Shown piece by piece: positions 17,240 through 26,474 of a stretch of 64,000 nucleotides of DNA. Origin of the DNA: Aquipseudomonas alcaligenes NBRC 14159 (GTDB lineage Bacteria; Pseudomonadota; Gammaproteobacteria; Pseudomonadales; Pseudomonadaceae); the NCBI RefSeq assembly GCF_000467105.1, contig NZ_BATI01000028.1:1-64000 (forward strand), given 5' to 3'. The notes under the pieces were generated by a model. That model saw only the letters and a list, made by a program, of their open reading frames with translations. It was not told the DNA's origin and did no database searches. Within the stretch, counting starts at the first letter, position 1. The number at the start of each line of letters is the position of its first letter. The position numbers and the translations under genes were made by a program.

Positions 17240-19087
17240 CTACAGCGACTTCCAGAGTGAGTCAAAGTCTTCGTCCCCACTCTTGCCAGGGTCTTTCGCG
17301 GCTGTGACGGAGGTCCCGCTGGACGTGTTAGCTTCACCCAGGACACGGTATTCGAACTGGCTGAAGCTGGCGGTGCTGGTCTGCTTGCGACTGAGTATGG
17401 CACGAGTCTCGTCACCGCTCAGGTTGATCACCACCTTGTGGCTTTCCTGGAACGGCAGGCGCGGCGTGATCAGGGTCGCCGGGCGGGAAATCACGCGGAT
17501 TTCCGGCAGCAGCAGGGCGCGCAGGTACTGGCTGTTCTGCTCGCTCTTGCGCACCAGCTGCACGCCACAGGGCTGGGCATGCGGCGCGATCAGTTCGATG
17601 CCCATCTGCGTGCCGCCGCCGCGGACCTGGCGAATCCAGCGCACCACGGCGACGCTCCAGCCCTGCCCGGGGGTGTCCTGGACGCCCAGCAGCTCGCCGG
17701 CCTGCAGCTGGCTGGGAACTTCGCGCGGCCAGTTCAGGCAGTAGCCTCCCGGACTGTGGTTGATGATCGGCAGTTCATAGCTGGGGTAGCTCTCGCCAGC
17801 CTCCTCGGCCGCCTGACTGGCGCCTTTGGCCGGTTTGAACTGGATCTCCTCCATCTGCAGCCCCAGCTCCCAATGGCTTTCGCGCTGGGCGTCGAAGGCG
17901 CTGGCCCAGACGTCGGGGCCGCCGCTGCCGACGTTGCTGGTCTTGAACTGGGCGCTGCGTGGAGCCGCCTCGTGCTTGAGCAGGTCGGTGAAACTGCGCT
18001 GCCCGGCGAGATTGAAATGCAGGGCCGACATGCCGATGCACAGTGTCAGGCTGCCGCGACCGGGGTTGCGCTGGAAGGTGCGTTCGGCGATGTCGCCCCA
18101 GGCCGAGGCCAGGTGCTGCAGCAGTTCGCCGGGCATGCCTTCGGGAACCGACAGGCGCGAGGCTTCCGCGCTGTCGGGAGGCAGCAGCAGGTGCTCCTTG
18201 ATTGCGTCGACCAGCGCGTGCGGATCGAGGCCGAGCAGGTTGTTCAGTTCGGTGGCGCCGAACAACGACTTGTAGCGCGGAGGACCATCCAGTTGCGGGG
18301 CAATGGCGAACAGGCTGGTCGGTGCGTCGGCGCGTTGCAGCGAAGCCAGCTGGCTCCAGCTTTCCAGCGCCTCGGCCAGGCGCGCGATACCGCTCTGGCG
18401 CATCTGGTTGCAGCGGGCGCAGCCCAGCAGCAGGGCGGCGAGATAGATCTGCTCGATGCTCTGGCTGGTGCCGTTGTGGGCCAGGCTGTCGCGCACCTGG
18501 GCGCGCTGCAGGCCGTGCTGGCGGGCGATGCGGTGCAGCTGGTGGAGTTCCAGCCAAAGCCCCTCTGGCACCGGGCAGTACAGCTGGGTAGCGCGCACCA
18601 GCGGGCCGTACAGGCAATGGCTGGCGCGCTGCAGGGCCACGGCGAGCAATTGCGCCCGTTCCTTGGCGAAGCGCGGCAGCTCTTCGGTGACGATCAGCTT
18701 GTAGCCCATGGCCAGGTGGTTCTGCAGGGCCTGGCAGAGGTTGGCGACCTTGCGCGGGCGCTCGTCGAGCACGATGGACTGGTTGAGGAAGTGTCGCGCC
18801 AGGTGGCTGCACACGAAATGCACTTCCGGGCGCAGCAGTTCGAGCAGCTGCAGGCGATTGTCGCAAGGGGTGATCAGCTGGTTCAGCTCGGTCAGGCACT
18901 GGTAGAGCTGGCGGGCCGTTTCGCCGATGTTGGCCTTGGGCAGGGCCGCGAGCCAGCGCTTCATCTCCCTGGGATTCGCGTCGCAGAGAGACAGCCCCTG
19001 TCGATCGGGGGTGGGCACGCGCAGAAGCAGGTGAGGGCTCTGTTTATCCATTCCGGGAGAGGTCCGTGACAGCTGGGCGGCGTCCAT
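17240..19087 (-). CDS. Conserved protein with degenerate PilZ-like C-terminal domain
   Basis: A 615-residue protein transcribed towards fimX. The first 400 residues or so are helical (PREMKRWLAALPKANIGETA and many Leu-rich helices) and match the family of Pseudomonas proteins encoded beside fimX; I cannot assign a fold. Around residues 440-500 the sequence ELPIINHSPGGYCLNWP followed by LQAGELLGV has the spacing of a PilZ domain (D/N-x-S-x-x-G), but the RxxxR c-di-GMP-binding motif is not evident in front of it. The start could also be the ATG at 19051 (MDKQSPHLL); neither has a strong ribosome site. Pairing with fimX suggests a c-di-GMP or pilus-linked role, which is inference. Confidence 0.65.
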   Translation of the reverse strand: MDAAQLSRTSPGMDKQSPHLLLRVPTPDRQGLSLCDANPREMKRWLAALPKANIGETARQLYQCLTELNQLITPCDNRLQLLELLRPEVHFVCSHLARHFLNQSIVLDERPRKVANLCQALQNHLAMGYKLIVTEELPRFAKERAQLLAVALQRASHCLYGPLVRATQLYCPVPEGLWLELHQLHRIARQHGLQRAQVRDSLAHNGTSQSIEQIYLAALLLGCARCNQMRQSGIARLAEALESWSQLASLQRADAPTSLFAIAPQLDGPPRYKSLFGATELNNLLGLDPHALVDAIKEHLLLPPDSAEASRLSVPEGMPGELLQHLASAWGDIAERTFQRNPGRGSLTLCIGMSALHFNLAGQRSFTDLLKHEAAPRSAQFKTSNVGSGGPDVWASAFDAQRESHWELGLQMEEIQFKPAKGASQAAEEAGESYPSYELPIINHSPGGYCLNWPREVPSQLQAGELLGVQDTPGQGWSVAVVRWIRQVRGGGTQMGIELIAPHAQPCGVQLVRKSEQNSQYLRALLLPEIRVISRPATLITPRLPFQESHKVVINLSGDETRAILSRKQTSTASFSQFEYRVLGEANTSSGTSVTAAKDPGKSGDEDFDSLWKSL

Positions 19088-19201
19088 TCCGCCGGTTTTT
19101 TCGGAACTCTAGCAGCATCACGGCGCAGTCGCAGCTCGCTGCCCGGTAGATGCGGAGTCGTATGCGTTCTGACTGCGCACCTGGCCGGATGTTCCTCGTG
19201 C

Positions 19202-20062
19202 TCAGGTTCGCGGCGTGGCGAGGGCCTGGCCCATGCGTACCGGGCTGCCGGCGGCGAGGTTCTCGGCCCACTGTACCTGCTGCGGTCCGAACAGGACGAT
19301 GGCGGTAGAGCCCAGCTTGAAACGGCCCAGCTCGCCGCCTTTGCTCAGCTCGATGGCGGCGCGCGCGGCCTCGTCATAGCGGGTGGTCTTCAGCTCGCGC
19401 TTGGGCGGCGTGACCAGGCCGGCCCAGACCGTTTCCACGCTGGCCACGATCATGGCGCCGACCAGCACCACGGCCATCGGCCCGCGCTCGGTGTCGAACA
19501 GGCAGACCACGCGCTCGTTGCGGGCGAACAGCTCGGGGACGTTCTCTGCGGTGGTCTGGTTGACCGAGAACAGCCGGCCCGGCACGTAGACCATTTCCTT
19601 CAGGGTGCCGGCCAGCGGCATATGCACGCGGTGATAGTCCTTGGGCGACAGGTAGATGGTGGCAAAGTCGCCGCCCATGAAGGGCTTGGCGCGTTCGGCG
19701 TCACCGCCGAGCAGCTCCAGCACGCTGAAGCTGTGGCCCTTGGCCTGGAAGCAGCGGCCCTGCTCAATCGGGCCGAGCTGGCTGACCGCGCCGTCGGCCG
19801 GGCAGAGAATGGCGCCGGGAGTTTCGTCCAGGGGGCGCGCGCCGTCTTTCAGGGCGCGAGTGAAGAAGGCGTTGAAGTGCTCGTAGGCGCTCAGGTCCTC
19901 GACCTGAGCCTCGCTCATATCGACCTGATACTGCTTGGCGAACCAGCCGATCAGGCGGTCCTTGAACCAGGCGGCGCGGCACTCGGCGGCGCAGCCGATC
20001 AGGCGCGACAGCAGGTGATGCGGCAGCAGGTACTGGCTGAGAATAAACAGGCGCTGTTTCAT
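19202..20062 (-). CDS. psd: Phosphatidylserine decarboxylase proenzyme
   Basis: A 286-residue inner-membrane enzyme that makes phosphatidylethanolamine by decarboxylating phosphatidylserine. The self-cleavage motif LGST is at about 250-253, with Ser252 becoming the pyruvoyl group. Upstream are FFTRALKDGARP, LCPADGAVSQ and YLSPKDYHRVHMPLAG, containing the Asp and His residues of the catalytic triad. Length fits the bacterial short form. It lies 15 bases downstream of rhdA on the same strand, so the two are probably co-transcribed. Confidence 0.95.
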   Translation of the reverse strand: MKQRLFILSQYLLPHHLLSRLIGCAAECRAAWFKDRLIGWFAKQYQVDMSEAQVEDLSAYEHFNAFFTRALKDGARPLDETPGAILCPADGAVSQLGPIEQGRCFQAKGHSFSVLELLGGDAERAKPFMGGDFATIYLSPKDYHRVHMPLAGTLKEMVYVPGRLFSVNQTTAENVPELFARNERVVCLFDTERGPMAVVLVGAMIVASVETVWAGLVTPPKRELKTTRYDEAARAAIELSKGGELGRFKLGSTAIVLFGPQQVQWAENLAAGSPVRMGQALATPRT

Positions 20063-20077
20063 CGGTATTCCTTGATA

Positions 20078-20893
20078 TCAGTGTTCGATCGGCGTGTCGG
20101 GCAGGTTGCCCCATTCGGACCAGGAGCCGGCGTAGGCCCTGACCCGCGGATAGCCCAGCGCCTTGGCCACCAGGTAGGTGAAGCCGGAGCGGCGATGGGT
20201 CTGGCAGTGGGTGATCACTTCCTTGTCCTTGGTGATGCCGAGGCGCTCCAGAACCTGGGCCATGTCTTCACGAATGCGCAGTCCGCGCTGCGGGTCCATG
20301 CCGGCGGTCCACTCGAAGTTGACCGCGCCCGGCACGTGCCCGCCGCGGGCGGCCAGCAGCTTCTCACCGCTGAATTCGGCCGGGGAGCGGGCGTCCCATA
20401 TCGCCAGGTCGGCGGCGCCCAGGCGGCCCTCCAGGTAGTTGCGGCTAGCCGTAGGCTCGTCGTGAATGCTCAGGCTGACGCTACCGTCAGCGGCTGCGGG
20501 TGTCTCCCGGCTCAATTCGCGCCCTTCGGCCATCCAGGCCTGCAGCCCGCCATTGAGGAAGTGGTAGCGGCCGTGGCCGATCACATCGAGCAGCCAGATG
20601 AAACGCCCGGCCCAGCCACCGCCTTCGTCGTCATAGACCACGTAGACGGCGTCCTCGCGGTGCCCCAGTTCGCCGAACAGTGCTTCCAGCTGGGGCTTCT
20701 CCGGCAACAGGCCGGGTGCTGGCGCCTGGGCTCGCTGGGTGCGCTTGCTGTCGACCCAGCGGGCGCCGGGAAGATGGCCTTGGGCGTAGCGGGCGGCCGG
20801 GCTGAGGTCGACCAGGATCAGCTCGGGGGCCTGTAGGCGGGTGGCCAGGTCGGCCGGTTCGATTACCAGCGGCAGGCCGGAGAAGGCGGACAT
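20078..20893 (-). CDS. rhdA: Thiosulfate sulfurtransferase (rhodanese) RhdA
   Basis: A 271-residue two-domain rhodanese, starting at ATG 20893 (MSAFSGLPLVIEPADLA). The active Cys230 lies in the loop CQTHRRSG, close to the CQTHHRS loop of Azotobacter RhdA at the same residue number. The first, inactive domain runs to about residue 130 (ILVDLSPAARYAQGHLPGA), the second from about 145 (AIWDARSPAEFSGEK). It transfers sulfane sulfur from thiosulfate to cyanide or other acceptors; in cyanide-producing pseudomonads it helps self-protection. It probably forms an operon with psd. Confidence 0.94.
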   Translation of the reverse strand: MSAFSGLPLVIEPADLATRLQAPELILVDLSPAARYAQGHLPGARWVDSKRTQRAQAPAPGLLPEKPQLEALFGELGHREDAVYVVYDDEGGGWAGRFIWLLDVIGHGRYHFLNGGLQAWMAEGRELSRETPAAADGSVSLSIHDEPTASRNYLEGRLGAADLAIWDARSPAEFSGEKLLAARGGHVPGAVNFEWTAGMDPQRGLRIREDMAQVLERLGITKDKEVITHCQTHRRSGFTYLVAKALGYPRVRAYAGSWSEWGNLPDTPIEH

Positions 20894-20972
20894 GCGAAGA
20901 CTCCGGATGGACGGTTGAGGGCGGATTGTAGCGAAAAGCCTGCGCGCGGGCCGGCTGAAATCGTTGCCGGCA

Positions 20973-22496
20973 TCAGGCGCCGCGACGGGCGAAGGTGGCC
21001 AGGCCACGCTCGATGCACTGCACCGTCTTGGCAAAGGCCTGCAGCGGCACGGCTCCGATCTCGCCGCCGCCCTGGTCGACCACCAGCAGCATCACCACCC
21101 GGCCGTTGCTGGCCAGTGAGCGCAGCAGCAGGTGCTCGCCATTGAACAGGGCTTTCAGGCTACCCGGCAGCAGGGCAGACACCTGGGCGAGGTTGGCCGG
21201 GCTCAGGCGCAACTGCCCGGGCTCGGCCAGCAGGCGGCGCAGCACCTGACTCTGCGCCGGATCGAGGCGCAACTGCGCGGCGGCGCCAGGCAAGCCGGCC
21301 ACCTGCTGGGCCAGCAGGCGACTGTGGCTGCGGTCGGCCAGCAGCACCATGATCCGCTGCATGCCGCAGGCCTGCAGGGCCTGGCAGGCGCTGTCGGTCA
21401 GCTGCAGGACATTGGCGAAAGGCGAGGGCTGGGCCAGCAGCCTGCCGCAATGTTGCTTCCACAGCTCCAGCTGTGGGTTGCTGGCCGGCGCGGGTGGCGG
21501 CCGCAGGGCTTTCAGGCGGCAGGCGTCCCAGGGCCACAGCAGCGCCTCGGCCGGATGCCAGAGGTCCGCTTGCGCGTGCTGGCGGGCGCTCTGGGCGGCC
21601 TGCTGGTGCACCAGTTGCTGCAACTCCGGCAGCGCGACCTGCAGGTACAGGCCGGTCAGGCGTTGCCAGCGCAGGTGGTGCTGGCAGCTCCAGTTGTGGT
21701 GGCTGGACAGCGCCAGGCCGCTGGCCAGCAGAATGCTGTTGGCCGGCTGGGTCAGCCAGCGCCGCAGGTGCGGGTCGGCGTCGAGAAGCTGCTGCTGATG
21801 CAGCGGGTGTTCGTTGTCGCGGGCGATATGCAGGGCCTTGACCAGCAGGCGACGGTCTTCCACCAGCAGGCGGTAGCCCTGGATGATCCACTCCGGCATA
21901 CGCCAGTGCGTTGCCAGGGCCAGGCACAGTGACAGCAGGGGAACGCCGAGCAGTTCGCGCTCGACCCTGGCCGCCGGCTCGCCGCGGCCGAGTACGCGCC
22001 GCTCCCAGGCCTCGAACAGCTGCGGATGCAGTGCCACCAGCGGCCACAGTGGGGCGAGGAACAGCAGGCTGCCCCAGTGGATCTCCTGCCACAGCCGCGC
22101 CAGGCGCCCGGCGAACAGGCCGCTGGCCTGTTGTGAGGCATGTAGGCCGATCAGTTGCAGTTGGCGCAGGGGCAGGGGGATCTGCTGTTGTTCCTGCACC
22201 GGCATCTGTGCGAGCAGCGTTTCCGCGCGTTTCAGCCCCAGGCGGTTGAGCGCCATCTCCAGGCTTTCTGCCGGCTCGCTGAAACTGCTGGCGCTGCGAT
22301 TGGCCTCACGCAGCATGGCCAGCGCGATGGCCGGGCTCTCCTGCATCTGCTCGGCGATCTCGCGCAGGGAGCGGCGGCTGTCCAGCAGGACCCGGCGCAC
22401 CGCCTCATGGTGGTGGCTGGCGATGGGCAGACGCACGTCGTCCAGCTGTTTCAGCCAGGCATCGATGCTGCGCGGTAGGTGCTTTTCAGTGGGCAT
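20973..22496 (-). CDS. HDOD domain protein
   Basis: A 507-residue cytoplasmic protein whose N-terminal half has the HDOD fold pattern: LREIAEQMQESPAIALAMLREANR followed by ESLEMALNRLGLKRAETLLAQMP, where the metal-dependent HD residues are absent, as is usual for HDOD. The C-terminal part is Leu/Gln-rich and not recognisable to me. HDOD proteins often sit in signalling and motility networks. This one is divergent from motAB with 118 bases between starts, and the same gene is remembered at this place in P. aeruginosa. No direct link to motility is shown by the sequence. Confidence 0.75.
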   Translation of the reverse strand: MPTEKHLPRSIDAWLKQLDDVRLPIASHHHEAVRRVLLDSRRSLREIAEQMQESPAIALAMLREANRSASSFSEPAESLEMALNRLGLKRAETLLAQMPVQEQQQIPLPLRQLQLIGLHASQQASGLFAGRLARLWQEIHWGSLLFLAPLWPLVALHPQLFEAWERRVLGRGEPAARVERELLGVPLLSLCLALATHWRMPEWIIQGYRLLVEDRRLLVKALHIARDNEHPLHQQQLLDADPHLRRWLTQPANSILLASGLALSSHHNWSCQHHLRWQRLTGLYLQVALPELQQLVHQQAAQSARQHAQADLWHPAEALLWPWDACRLKALRPPPAPASNPQLELWKQHCGRLLAQPSPFANVLQLTDSACQALQACGMQRIMVLLADRSHSRLLAQQVAGLPGAAAQLRLDPAQSQVLRRLLAEPGQLRLSPANLAQVSALLPGSLKALFNGEHLLLRSLASNGRVVMLLVVDQGGGEIGAVPLQAFAKTVQCIERGLATFARRGA

Positions 22497-22533
22497 GCAG
22501 GTTGAGCCAAACTGGCTTTTCGCCTTTACTGCC

Positions 22534-22560
22534 TATAGTCTGGCGCAATACTTCCGATAA
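22534..22560 (+). promoter_or_regulatory. Sigma-28 (FliA)-type promoter for motAB
   Basis: TATAGTCT (22534-22541), an 11-base spacer and TCCGATAA (22553-22560) match the flagellar consensus TAAAGTTT-N11-GCCGATAA at 13 of 16 positions with the exact spacing. It lies 55 bases before the motA ATG, leaving room for a short leader. Confidence 0.65.
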
Positions 22561-22564
22561 TTAG

Positions 22565-22587
22565 AAGGGTTGTTTTACAGAACCCTT
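22565..22587 (+). promoter_or_regulatory. Stem-loop in the motA leader
   Basis: Perfect seven-base arms AAGGGTT (22565-22571) and AACCCTT (22581-22587) flank a nine-base AT-rich loop just after the sigma-28-like promoter. With transcription starting near 22567-22570 it would be at or near the 5' end of the mRNA, where it could stabilise the message or bind a regulator. It is not a terminator, as no T run follows. Confidence 0.4.
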
Positions 22588-22614
22588 ATCGACTGACTCT
22601 TCAAGCTCACTCTC

Positions 22615-23466
22615 ATGATCAAGATCGTAGGCATCCTGGTAGTCTTCGGCTGCGTTTTTGGTGGCTTTGTCCTCTCCGGCGGCAAGCTCATGGCGCTGGT
22701 CCACCCGTTCGAAGTGATGATCATCGGCGGCGCGGCACTCGGTGCCTTCCTCCAGGCCAACCCCGGCAGCGCCTTCATGACGGTGTTCAAGAAGTCGCTG
22801 AAGATGTTCAGCAGCCGCTTCACCCACGCCTTCTACCTGGAAGTGCTGAAGCTGCTCTACGAAATCCTCAACAAGAGCCGCCGCGAAGGCATGATGGCCA
22901 TCGAGGCCGACGTCGAGGACCCCAACGCTAGCCCGATCTTCAGCAAGTACCCCGGCATCCTCAAGGATGCGCAGATGACCGCTTTCATCTGTGACTACCT
23001 GCGCATCATGTCCAGCGGCAACATGGCGCCGCACGAGCTGGAGAACCTCTTCGACATGGAGATTTCCAGCCTCAAGGAAGAACTGGAGCACCCGGCCCAC
23101 GCGGTCGCCAAGGTGGCCGACGGCATGCCGGCGATGGGTATCGTGGCGGCGGTGCTGGGTATCGTGATCACCATGTCTATCCTTGCGACGGCGGACAACG
23201 CGCAGATCGGCGAGAAGGTCGGTACGGCATTGGTCGGTACCTTCCTCGGTATTCTGGCGTCCTATGGCTTCTTCGGCCCGCTGGCCGGGGCGCTGGAGCA
23301 CGATGCCAAGGAAGAGGTCAACCTGTACGAGGCGATCAAGGCCACGCTGGTGGCGTCCGCTTCCGGCATGCCGCCGACGTTGGCCGTCGAGTTCGGGCGC
23401 AAGGTGCTGTTCCCGGCGCATCGGCCGAGCTTCAGCGAGCTCGAACAGGCCATGCGTGGCAACTGA
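22615..23466 (+). CDS. motA: Flagellar stator protein MotA
   Basis: A 283-residue inner-membrane protein with four hydrophobic segments, starting with IVGILVVFGCVFGGFVLSGG and LVHPFEVMIIGGAALGAFL. The large cytoplasmic loop between segments 2 and 3 holds the charged residues that contact the rotor. Segments 3 and 4 (GIVAAVLGIVITMSI and LVGTFLGILASYGFFGPL) carry the proton-pathway prolines. MotA and MotB form the proton-driven stator. The P. aeruginosa genome has MotAB and MotCD; position beside rsgA and the HDOD gene indicates the MotAB set. Confidence 0.95.
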   Translation: MIKIVGILVVFGCVFGGFVLSGGKLMALVHPFEVMIIGGAALGAFLQANPGSAFMTVFKKSLKMFSSRFTHAFYLEVLKLLYEILNKSRREGMMAIEADVEDPNASPIFSKYPGILKDAQMTAFICDYLRIMSSGNMAPHELENLFDMEISSLKEELEHPAHAVAKVADGMPAMGIVAAVLGIVITMSILATADNAQIGEKVGTALVGTFLGILASYGFFGPLAGALEHDAKEEVNLYEAIKATLVASASGMPPTLAVEFGRKVLFPAHRPSFSELEQAMRGN

Positions 23467-23482
23467 GGCGGGCTGCTGAGCG

Positions 23483-24505
23483 ATGGAGAACAACCAGCCG
23501 ATACTGGTCAAGCGGGTCAAGAAGGTTGCCGGCGGCCACCACGGTGGTGCCTGGAAGATCGCCTTCGCCGACTTTGCCACGGCGATGATGGCCTTCTTCC
23601 TGGTGATGTGGCTGATGTCCTCGGCCACGCCCGAGCAGAAGAAGGCGATTTCCGGCTACTTCCAGGACCCCATCGGCTTCACCGAGAGCGCCAGCCCCTA
23701 CGTCATCGACCTGGGCGGCACACCCACGCCTGCGCCGGATCGCACGCTCAACCCCGAACTCAAGGATGCCCCGGATTCCCAGGAAGCCGCCGTCGACGCC
23801 CAGCAGGACCAGGCCGAGATCGATGCCAGCCAGGCCGAGACGCTGGCCGAGCAGGTCGAGCGGGAGCGCCTGGAAATGCTGCTGCAGGAGCTGCAGACCA
23901 AGGTCGAGGAGAATCCCGAGCTGCAGAAGTTCAAGGATCAGATCCTCTTCGAAATCACCCAGGACGGCCTGCGCATCCAGATCATGGATGCTGAGAACCG
24001 CCCGATGTTCGACCTCGGCAGTGCCCGCCTGCAGCCCTATTTCGAGGACATCCTGCTGATCCTCGCCGACACCATCAAGGCGGTACCGAACAAGATCAGC
24101 GTCAGCGGTCACACCGATGCCAAGCCGTTCGCCGGCGCGGGCGATTTTGGTAACTGGGAGTTGTCGGCCAACCGTGCCAACGCGGCGCGGCGTGCCCTGG
24201 TGGCTGGCGGCTACCCGGATGAAAGCGTCGCGCGCGTGGTGGGTTATGCCTCCTCGGCGCTGTTCGATCGCAAGGATCCGTTCAATCCGGTGAACCGTCG
24301 TATCGACATCATCGTGCTGACCAAGAAGGCTCAGCGCGCCATCGAGGGTGAGCAGGACAGCGGCGGTGACGCGGTGCCTACCGAGGCCACGGCGCCCGGG
24401 CAGACGCCTCCCGCGGCGGACGAGCCGGCCCAGCCCGACGAGCTGCGCCAGCGCCTGAACATCTTCGAGGATGGCGCCCTGCAGTTCGACCAGCCGCAGG
24501 AATGA
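23483..24505 (+). CDS. motB: Flagellar stator protein MotB
   Basis: A 340-residue protein starting 16 bases after motA. The single transmembrane helix (FADFATAMMAFFLVMWLMSS) contains Asp30, the proton-binding residue equivalent to Asp32 of E. coli. A long Gln/Glu-rich linker follows, then the OmpA-like peptidoglycan-binding domain with ISVSGHTDAKPF and NRRIDIIVLTKK near the end. The C-terminal tail after about residue 285 is acidic and disordered. It anchors the stator to the cell wall. A terminator follows directly. Confidence 0.95.
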   Translation: MENNQPILVKRVKKVAGGHHGGAWKIAFADFATAMMAFFLVMWLMSSATPEQKKAISGYFQDPIGFTESASPYVIDLGGTPTPAPDRTLNPELKDAPDSQEAAVDAQQDQAEIDASQAETLAEQVERERLEMLLQELQTKVEENPELQKFKDQILFEITQDGLRIQIMDAENRPMFDLGSARLQPYFEDILLILADTIKAVPNKISVSGHTDAKPFAGAGDFGNWELSANRANAARRALVAGGYPDESVARVVGYASSALFDRKDPFNPVNRRIDIIVLTKKAQRAIEGEQDSGGDAVPTEATAPGQTPPAADEPAQPDELRQRLNIFEDGALQFDQPQE

Positions 24506-24507
24506 AA

Positions 24508-24533
24508 GAGGCCGCGATCATCGCGGCCTCTTC
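24508..24533. terminator. Intrinsic terminator after motB
   Basis: Nine-base arms GAGGCCGCG (24508-24516) and CGCGGCCTC (24522-24530) with loop ATCAT, starting three bases after the motB stop and followed by TTCGTTT. rsgA converges on it and may use it too. Confidence 0.8.
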
Positions 24534-24547
24534 GTTTCAGCGCACCA

Positions 24548-25579
24548 TCAATATTCGGGTTCGGGCAGGCTGGCCAGGATGTGCCGGTAGCTGGCCATGC
24601 GCTGCGGCTGGATGCGTCCGTCCTCCAGGGCCTTGAGCAGTGCGCAGCCCGGTTCGCGGTCGTGCTTGCAGTCGCGGAAGCGGCAGGTGCCGAGCAGGTC
24701 GCGGAACTCGATAAAGCCAGCCTCGACATCGTCCCTGCTGACATGCACCAGGCCGAACTCGCGGATGCCGGGCGAGTCGATCAGCTCGCCGCCGCCCGGG
24801 AAGTGGAACAGACGTGCCGTGGTGGTGGTGTGGGTGCCCTTGCCGGTGACTTCCGAGAGGTCGCCGACGCGGGTGTCGACGCCCGGCAGCAGGCTGTTGA
24901 CCAGCGATGACTTGCCCACCCCGGACTGGCCGACGAACACGCTGACGTGACCGTCCAGGCGCTGTTGCAGCTGTTCCATGCCACCGCCGCCATGGGCCGA
25001 GACTTCCAGCAGCTCGTAGCCGAGCTGGCGGTAGGTGGTCAGCAGGTTGTCCACGTGCCCGCTGTTTTCCTCGTCGAGCAGGTCGGCCTTGTTCAGCAGC
25101 AGCAGCGGGCGGATGCCGGCATGCTCAGCGGCCACCAGGTAGCGGTCGATCAGGTTGGCATGTGGGTGCGGCAGCGGGGCGAAGACGATGACGATCAGGT
25201 CGACGTTGGCGGCCACCGGCTTGAGCAGGCCGCGCATGTCCGGGCGGCACAGCTCGGAGTGGCGCGGCAGCTGCGCGACGATCACGCCGTGGCCCTGGTT
25301 GCCCGAGCGCCAGACCACGCGATCACCGGTGACCAGGGGCGGCAGGTTGGCGCGCAGGTGGCAGCGCTGGACCTGGCCGGTCAGCTCGCCTTCCAGTGCC
25401 TCGACCTCGACCTGCACACCGAAGTGGGCGATCACCAGGCCGGTCTGTTCCGCGCCCAGGTCGCCGCCTTCCAGTTCATCGAGCAGGCGCGATTCGCGCT
25501 TGGCCGCGCGGGCGGCACGCTCCTCCTGGACTTTCTCGATGCGCCAGCTCTGCCGGCGGGTCAGTTGGCGTTTGGCCAT
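24548..25579 (-). CDS. rsgA: Ribosome small subunit-dependent GTPase RsgA
   Basis: A 343-residue circularly permuted GTPase acting late in 30S maturation. I chose ATG 25579 ([16 protein letters not shown]); the longer frame upstream crosses the divergent promoter region. After the basic N-terminus comes an OB-fold (VTGDRVVW), then the G4-like NKADLLDEE before the P-loop [12 protein letters not shown], then [10 protein letters not shown], the permuted order typical of the family. The C-terminus has the zinc-binding pattern [14 protein letters not shown]. Divergent from the methyltransferase gene. Confidence 0.94.
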   Translation of the reverse strand: MAKRQLTRRQSWRIEKVQEERAARAAKRESRLLDELEGGDLGAEQTGLVIAHFGVQVEVEALEGELTGQVQRCHLRANLPPLVTGDRVVWRSGNQGHGVIVAQLPRHSELCRPDMRGLLKPVAANVDLIVIVFAPLPHPHANLIDRYLVAAEHAGIRPLLLLNKADLLDEENSGHVDNLLTTYRQLGYELLEVSAHGGGGMEQLQQRLDGHVSVFVGQSGVGKSSLVNSLLPGVDTRVGDLSEVTGKGTHTTTTARLFHFPGGGELIDSPGIREFGLVHVSRDDVEAGFIEFRDLLGTCRFRDCKHDREPGCALLKALEDGRIQPQRMASYRHILASLPEPEY

Positions 25580-25665
25580 GAGGGTTCCGCTGAATAAGAA
25601 AACGGCGGCGAGTTTAGCACGGGGGGCGACTGGCCCTGGCGTCGGCCTGCTGGTACAACAGCGGC

Positions 25666-26436
25666 ATGCTCGACATTCTGCGCTCCCGATACCCGGCCCT
25701 GCTCGCCCTGCTGGCCCAGTTACTGGCCCTGACGGTGATCGCCTGCCTGTTGCTGCTGTTCGTGCGTCTCGTCGACTGGCGCCCAAGCCTGTGGCAGGCG
25801 GCGCTCGCTCAGGGCGCGCTGGCGGCGGCGCTGGGGCAGTGGCTGGGGCTGCGCCGCTGGTGGCTGGCGCTGAACCTGGCTTTCGTCCCCGGCCTGCTGG
25901 CGCTGCAGAGTCGCGAGTGGCCAGCCTGGTGGTTCCTGGTCGCTTTCGGCCTGCTGCTGCTGATCAACTGGAACAGCTTTCGCGAGCGCGTGCCGCTGTA
26001 CCTCAGCGGGGCGCGCACCCGCCGACAGCTGAGCCAGCGCCTGGCCGCGCTGCCACCCGACTTTCGCTTCGTCGACCTGGGGTGCGGCCTGGGCAGCGCG
26101 CTGGTGCAGCTGGCCCGCGACTACCCGCAGGCGCGCCTGGTCGGCGTGGAAACGGCGCCGCTGGTGTTCCTGCTGGCCTGGTTGCGCTGCCTGCCGTATC
26201 GCCACGTGCGGGTGCACTACCGCAGCCTGTGGCGCGAGCCGCTGGGCGACTATGACGTGGTCTACTGCTTCCTTTCACCGGCACCGATGGCCGAGCTGTG
26301 GGCCAAGGCCCGGCGCGAGATGCGCCCCGGCAGCCTGCTGGTCAGCAACAGCTTTGAGGTGCCGGGGGTTCCCGCTGGCGAAGTCATCGCGCTGCACGAC
26401 TGGCGCGACTCACGGCTACTGCTCTGGCACTTCTGA
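25666..26436 (+). CDS. Membrane-anchored class I SAM-dependent methyltransferase-like protein
   Basis: A 256-residue protein with an unusual layout: the first 110 residues or so are hydrophobic, with about four membrane segments (for example [18 protein letters not shown] and [15 protein letters not shown]). A short class I methyltransferase domain follows. Motif I is [16 protein letters not shown] at about 136-151, and [15 protein letters not shown] follows with the acidic residue expected to bind the ribose of [14 protein letters not shown] has the motif IV pattern. The substrate is unknown and the membrane anchor suggests a lipid, quinone or membrane protein. It is 38 bases upstream of orn and may share its transcript. 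Confidence 0.75.
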   Translation: MLDILRSRYPALLALLAQLLALTVIACLLLLFVRLVDWRPSLWQAALAQGALAAALGQWLGLRRWWLALNLAFVPGLLALQSREWPAWWFLVAFGLLLLINWNSFRERVPLYLSGARTRRQLSQRLAALPPDFRFVDLGCGLGSALVQLARDYPQARLVGVETAPLVFLLAWLRCLPYRHVRVHYRSLWREPLGDYDVVYCFLSPAPMAELWAKARREMRPGSLLVSNSFEVPGVPAGEVIALHDWRDSRLLLWHF

Positions 26437-26474
26437 GCGGCTAAACTGGCGCCTGTCTAGAAGGAGCCGAGCCC

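Noticed and set aside
17438..19069. 543-codon forward open frame opposite the PilZ-like gene
   Set aside because: Gln/Ala-rich shadow frame; the reverse frame has homologues and a domain pattern.
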